27,451 nucleotides of DNA, from contig MU119305.1 in NCBI GenBank assembly GCA_014904845.1, positions 1 to 27,451 on the forward strand. The letters run 5' to 3'. The translations under genes and the position numbers were made by a program. The notes beneath the pieces are model-generated. The model saw only the letters and a list, made by a program, of their open reading frames with translations, did not search any database and had not been told where the DNA came from. Position 1 is the first letter of the stretch; each line of letters begins with the position of its first letter. The DNA is from Acephala macrosclerotiorum. Lineage: Eukaryota > Ascomycota > Leotiomycetes > Helotiales > Mollisiaceae. Below, piece after piece: positions 21,544-27,451 of the stretch.

Positions 21544-23031
21544 TATTTATTAAATAAATTACGTTAAATTTATTGAAATTAATCGAAAATTAATTAAAAA
21601 TATTTTAATTTAATTTTCGATTGATTAATAATAATAATTTGTAGTAATAAAATTTCTTTTTATAAAAATATATACAATTGTTAATTTTCGTTCGTTTTGA
21701 AATATATTTAAATTATATTTATTATTATTATAAGATTATAAGATTATAATTTTTTATTATTATTTTATTATAATAAAATAAATTTATACGTTTTATAAAT
21801 ATAATAAAAAATATTTTATTATATTGATTTAAAAATTAAATATTTTAAAATTAAACGTTTAAAAATTAAAAATTTTATATTAATAAAAATAATATTCGTT
21901 ATACGAATAAATTTAATTTGAATATTATTTAAATAATATTAAAAATAAAACTTTTTTTTTATTTAAATATTTTTTTTTTAATTTATTTATAGTATTTTTT
22001 TATTAATAATTTTTTTTAATGTTTTGATAATAAATTATTTATTTTTAATAATATAAATTTTATAAATTCGTAAAAAGTTTTTAAATTTTTGAACGAGTTT
22101 TTTATTTATTAATATTAATATTTTTTTAGTAAATTTTTAAAAGTTTTTTTTGAAATATTTTTAAAAAAATTTATTAATATATATTTTTTTTATTTTTTTT
22201 TATTATATATAAAATGTATTTATTGATTTATTTTTTTTTAATATTGTTTTTTATAAAATCGAATTTTTATTTTTATTTTTTTTATTATATTTATATTGTA
22301 ATTTTTTTAATTTTTCGATTATTTTAATTATTATTTGTATTTTGTTTAAATAAACGAAAAAATATAATTTTTGAAAGTATTAAAATATTTTTGTAATTTT
22401 TAATTAAATAATAAATATATAAATATATTTTATTAATAATTTCGTTTAATTAATATATAAATATTTTCAATGTTTTATAAAAATTTTATAAAAATTTTAT
22501 AAACAATTTGAAATAAATAATAAAACGAATAAATAAATAAATATAAACGTTTTATATAATTGTAAAATAATATAAGTATATAATTAATCGATTGATTTGA
22601 AATTGTAAAAAATAAAAAAATTCGATCGAAATAAAAATATAAATAAATATTATTTTAAACGAAATTTGAAATCGAGTAACGTTTTTTATTAAATATAAAT
22701 AATTATTATTTTTTTCGAGTTTGTATACGATTTTATTTTGTATAATAAATACAAATTTGAATTGATTATTTAAGAGTACGAATTTTTTTATAATTGATTT
22801 TTTTAAGTTTTTAAAAATTGAAACAATATTAAAATTTCATTTTTACAAAAAAAATAATAAAATTTTTTTTATAGTTCGATAATATTTAAAAGTGTAATAT
22901 CGATTTTTTTTAGTATTATTTTATATTGAAATTTATATTTTATAATTCAATTTTTTTTAAATAGATTTTTATTAATTCGTAATTGAAAATAATTATTAAT
23001 TAATATTAATATTATTAGAAATATTAAAAAT
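21544..23031. other. Gene-free AT-rich DNA between R4 and R3 right copies
   Basis: T-rich with TG and GA retained and few non-CpG cytosines, like the block at 9331-12575. No open frame of interest. If R3 marks element ends, this is its right interior of about 1.5 kb. Confidence 0.6.
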
Positions 23032-23238
23032 TACTAGTAATAATTAATCGAATATATATAAAAAAAAAATTTGATTTTAATATATATATTGATTTATAAT
23101 TAATTAAAATTATTTAAAAAACGTCGTTTAAAATATAAAAATTCTATTTCGAAAATAAAAATAAAATAATATTAATTATATGCGATTTCGAATCGTATAT
23201 AAATATTATATAATATTTATTTCGATAAAAATTAATAT
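23032..23238 (+). repeat. R3 direct repeat, right copy (possible LTR)
   Basis: Direct-orientation partner of 7018-7226. It retains some CpG sites that are TG or CA in the left copy, so each copy has lost different sites from a common GC-richer ancestor. It includes a short inverted motif built on CGATT and AATCG around a TCG centre. The + strand G-rich asymmetric composition stops at about this repeat, supporting its role as an element edge. Confidence 0.6.
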
Positions 23239-26200
23239 AATAAAATATTTTTTATTAATTTTATAAAACGTATAAATATATTTTATTTTAATAAATTTAT
23301 TATTAAAATATTAAATAAAATATAATTTATAAAATTAAATTATTAATTATTTATTTAATTTAAAAATTAATATTAATTTTTTTATATATATATAATATTA
23401 TTTTTTTTATAATAAGTAATTTCATTTAAATTTAATTAATTTTTTTATAATATAAATATTTTATAAAAATATAATACGATTTTTTAAATTTATTTTTTAA
23501 AAAAAAAAATATTAATTAATAAATAATATTTTAAATATTGTTTAAAATTTTTAATTTATTATTTTTATTAATATCGAATAAAAAAATATTAAAAATATAT
23601 AAATATAATATTAATTTTATTTTTAATTTATTATTAATAATAAATATTTTTAATAATATTAATATTAATTAATAATTATTTTAAAAAATATATTAAAAAA
23701 ATTTATTTTACGTTTTTAAATATTATTAAATTATAAAATTTATTTTTTACGAAAACGAAATTTTAATATTATATAAATTTTTAAAAATTTAATTAAATAA
23801 TTAATTAAATTATTATATTTATTATATAAAATAATTAAATTTATAAAAAAATTTAATTATTTTTATTTTAATAAATATAATTTTACGCGTTTAATTATTT
23901 AATTTAAAAATATAATAATAATTTTTTAATTTTTTAATTTTTTAATATTATTATAAATTTTAAATTTTTTTAATTTAAATAATAAAATATAATTATAATA
24001 AAACAAATAAAAAGAATTTGATTTTATATTAATAAATTAATAAATCTATTATAAAATATATAAAAAAAAATTATTTTTAATAAATATAAAATTATTTTCA
24101 TAATAATAAATATTACAAATAAAAAAAATTAAAATAAAAATATTAAAATTTCAATTTAAAATATAATTTAAAATACGTTTATTTTATATTATTTCAATAT
24201 TTATTTATTTAATATTTATTATTTTCGATTTTATTATTTTAAAATATATTATTTATTTAAATATTTTTTTAAAATTAATATAAAAATTTTAATTTTATAT
24301 ATTTTTAATTTATAAATTAATATTATTTTTAATCGAATATAAATATTTTTTTAATAATAATTTTTATTATTAATTATTTAATATATTTATTAAATTGATT
24401 ATAAATTTAATAAAAATTTATAATAATAATAAAAAATATTATAAAAAATTATATAATATTATTAAAATTAATTTTCGAATTTTTACGATTATTATTATAA
24501 AATTAATATATTTAAAAAAATAAATTAAATTATTTTATTATAAAAAATTTATTAAACGAAATTATAAATTTAAATTTATAATAATTTTAATTAAAATATA
24601 TTTTAAAATTTATTAAAAATTAAATTAATTATATATATAAAAAACGTAATAAAAAATAAAAATAAAAATAAAAAGTTTTTATAATAAATATTAAAAAAAA
24701 ATATTAAAAAAAATTTTATATTTATAATAAATCGAATTATTAATTAATAAAATATTTAATAAATAAATAATAATAAATTCAATTTAAAATAAATTGAAAT
24801 ATAATTATTATTTATTATTAAAAAGAATTTATAAATTATAAAAATATTAAAAATTTAAAAAATAAAAAAATAAAAAATAAATATAATTATTTTTATTTTT
24901 AAAAATTAATATTTATTAAAAGTTTTTTAAAATATTATATTAAATAATAAAATTATTAAAATATTAATTATTAAATAATTATAATTTTTAATATTATAAA
25001 AATTTAATTAAATATATTAATAATTAAAATTTATAAAATTCGATTTAAAAAAAATTTATTTATATTAATATTTTATATTATTTTTATTTTATATTTAAAA
25101 TATAAATATAAAATTTAATAATTTTAAAAAAAATTTAATTTAAAAAAATAAAAATATTTTTAAATATTATTATATTAATTAAAAAAAAGTTCAATTTGAA
25201 ATTATTTTATTAATATTAAATTATATTAATTATATTTAATATTTTATTAAATATATAAACAATTTTTTAAAAAATGTAAATTTATTTTATAAAATAATTA
25301 TAAATTTAATTATTTAATTATTATTAATATTTTATATTTAAATAAAAAATTAATTTTATAAGTAATAAATTTATTTATAATATTTTAAATTTTTAAATTT
25401 TTAAAAAATATATTTATTAAAATTTATAATAATATAAAAAAAATAAAAAAATATTTTATTTTATTATATTGAATTTATAAAATTATTTATAATAAATTAA
25501 TTGAAAAATAAATTAATAAAAATACAATTTTATAAATAATAATTAAAATAATAAACAATTTAATAAAATCGAATAATATTATATTTATATTATTAATTTT
25601 TAAAACTTATTTTAAAATAATTAATAATAATATATTATTATTATTAATTATTAAAAAAAATATAACGTTTATATATTAAACTTTAAATTAATAATATATT
25701 TATAATAAAAAATAATTTAAATATTAAATTTATATTAAATTTATTAATTTTTTTATATATATATATTTAATATAAAAAAAGCAAATAAAAAAATTTATAT
25801 TAATTTTTAATAATTAACGGTAAAATATATATAATTAATATATTTTACGAATTAATTAATTTTTAATTTATAATTATTAAATCGTATTATATAAAAAAAA
25901 AATATTAAAAATTTAAAACGATAATTAAAACGATAATTAGAATCGTAATTAAAATTTATTTTTTATTTTTTTTCATTAAACGAATTAAATAAAAAAAATA
26001 ATATTTTATTAAAAACAATAAAAAATTTTTTAAAAATTTCAATAAATAATTTATTATTATTATTATTATTATTAAAAAAATCAATATAAAATTTATATTA
26101 AAATTAATAAATAAATTAATAAATAATTATTATTTTAATATTTTTTTTAATTTAATTTTTAAATAAAAAAATAAAAAAATAATTTAATTATATTATTTAA

Positions 26201-27451
26201 ATTTATATTAATACGTTTATTAAAAAAAAATTTATTATTTATATTCGTTAAATATAATTATAATAATTTTAAAATTTTTATATAATATTATTAAAATATA
26301 AATTAATAATACGTTTATATTAATAAAAAAATTTAATAATATTAAATTTTGAAAATATTATTAATTTTTAATAAATATAATTTATTTATAATAAAAAATT
26401 TAAAGTAAAAAATTTAAATTAATAAATATTAAATTTTTAAATTTGTAAATTAAATATTAAAAATAATATATTAAAAAAATAAATTAAAAATTTAAATATA
26501 TTATTTATAAATAATAGAAATTTTAATTATTAAATTAAATATAAAATTATTTTAATAAATAAATAATAATTAAATAATAAAAAATTCGAAATTAAAAAGA
26601 ATTTTATTTATTATAATTTTATTAAAAATAAACGAATTATTAAAAAAAATTTAATTTTAAAAATATATAATATAATAAAAAAAATTAATATAATAATTAT
26701 AATCGAATTTATTATTAATATAATTATTTATATAAATTTATATTCGTTTTACGAATATTTAATCAAATTAAAAACGATTAAAAAAAACGTTTTATAATTA
26801 ATATTATAATTTTTTATTAATTATATAAACGTAAAAAATTATAAAAAAGTTTTTAAATACGAATTATTTTAAAATTCGAATAAAAAAAAATTAAAAAAAT
26901 TTAAAATTAAAAAAAAAATTAATTTTAATATTATATTTTAAAAGTTTTTATTATTTAATTTTAATAAATTTTACGTATTAATAAATTATAATAAAAAAAA
27001 TAAAAACGTTTTTTTAATTAATTATAATAATTAAATTAAATATATAATTAAAATATTTATTAACGATATTAAAATTTAATTAATTATTATAATAAATAAT
27101 TTTTAAATAAATTAATTTAAATTTTTAAAATAAACAAATTATTTATTAATATAAATTTTAATAATAATTATTAAATTTAAAAAAGTATTTAAATATAATT
27201 TAAACGAATTATTTTAATAAAAATTTTTTATTAATAATATAAATTTTTTTTTATTAAAATAATTTTAATATTTTTAACTTTGAAATCGAAATTAAAAAAA
27301 GAAATTAATAAAAAAATTAAATATAAAAAAAAATAATAATATTAAATTATACGTTAAAAAAAAAATTAAAAAAAACTTTTTATAAAAAAATTTAAATTTT
27401 TTTTTTTTTTTTTTTTTATTTAATTCGAATTAAAATATTTAACAAATTTAT
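23239..27451. other. Gene-free, G/C-exhausted AT-rich DNA
   Basis: About 4.2 kb of A/T low complexity in which G and C appear almost only as CpG; for example 24181-24300 has no non-CpG G and one non-CpG C. No repeat pair, hairpin of note, RNA gene or coding remnant was recognised. It contains short TTA and TA runs, and a 21-nt T tract near the end. Confidence 0.75.
27397..27417. repeat. Poly-T tract (21 nt)
   Basis: A homopolymer run of 21 T, the longest in the window. Its length is prone to sequencing and assembly error. Confidence 0.9.

Noticed and set aside
1..27451. Mitochondrial or Plasmodium-like AT-rich genome
   Set aside because: No mitochondrial genes or tRNAs are present, and the transition-only divergence between repeat copies with one GC-rich copy points to repeat-targeted mutation and not to general AT bias.

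Overview
The window is about 27 kb of extremely AT-rich DNA in which I find no intact protein-coding gene, tRNA, rRNA or CRISPR array. Most remaining cytosines and guanines sit in CpG. Repeated blocks occur as copies that differ almost only by C/T and G/A transitions. This is the signature of repeat-induced point mutation (RIP) or a RIP-like process, so the likely source is a filamentous ascomycete and the window an AT-rich heterochromatic block such as a transposon graveyard or pericentromere. The organism call is inference; the transition-only divergence between copies is visible directly.

Layout, left to right. Positions 1-6320 hold two repeat families. R1 (my label) occurs as a fully decayed copy (about 331-852) and an intermediate copy (about 4618-6068). 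R2 occurs as a partly preserved copy (about 2350-3300, interrupted by a 261-bp insertion) and a decayed copy (about 3570-4245). A (TAA)21 microsatellite lies at 1648-1710 and a small GC island at 6267-6321. A third, nearly unmutated R1 copy lies at about 8198-9330. It keeps a 19-bp-arm cruciform, an 18-bp perfect palindrome and GC-rich tandem units of about 195-237 bp.

From about 7.0 to 23.0 kb, outside the R1 copy, the composition changes. Cytosines outside CpG are almost gone from the + strand while many guanines remain, so the decay is strand-asymmetric. Two pairs of direct repeats bracket this block: R3 (7018-7226 and 23032-23238, about 16 kb apart) and, nested inside it, R4 (12576-12670 and 21449-21543, 8873 bp apart). 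A plausible reading is one long-dead retroelement nested in another, with R1 copy 3 inserted later. No protein domain could be recovered to confirm it. From 23.24 kb to the end the DNA is again almost devoid of G and C and shows nothing but low-complexity sequence.

No genes here work together in the usual sense. The content is a stratified record of element insertion and hypermutation: R1 in three stages of decay, R2 in two, and short unmutated islands where single-copy or late-arriving DNA escaped.
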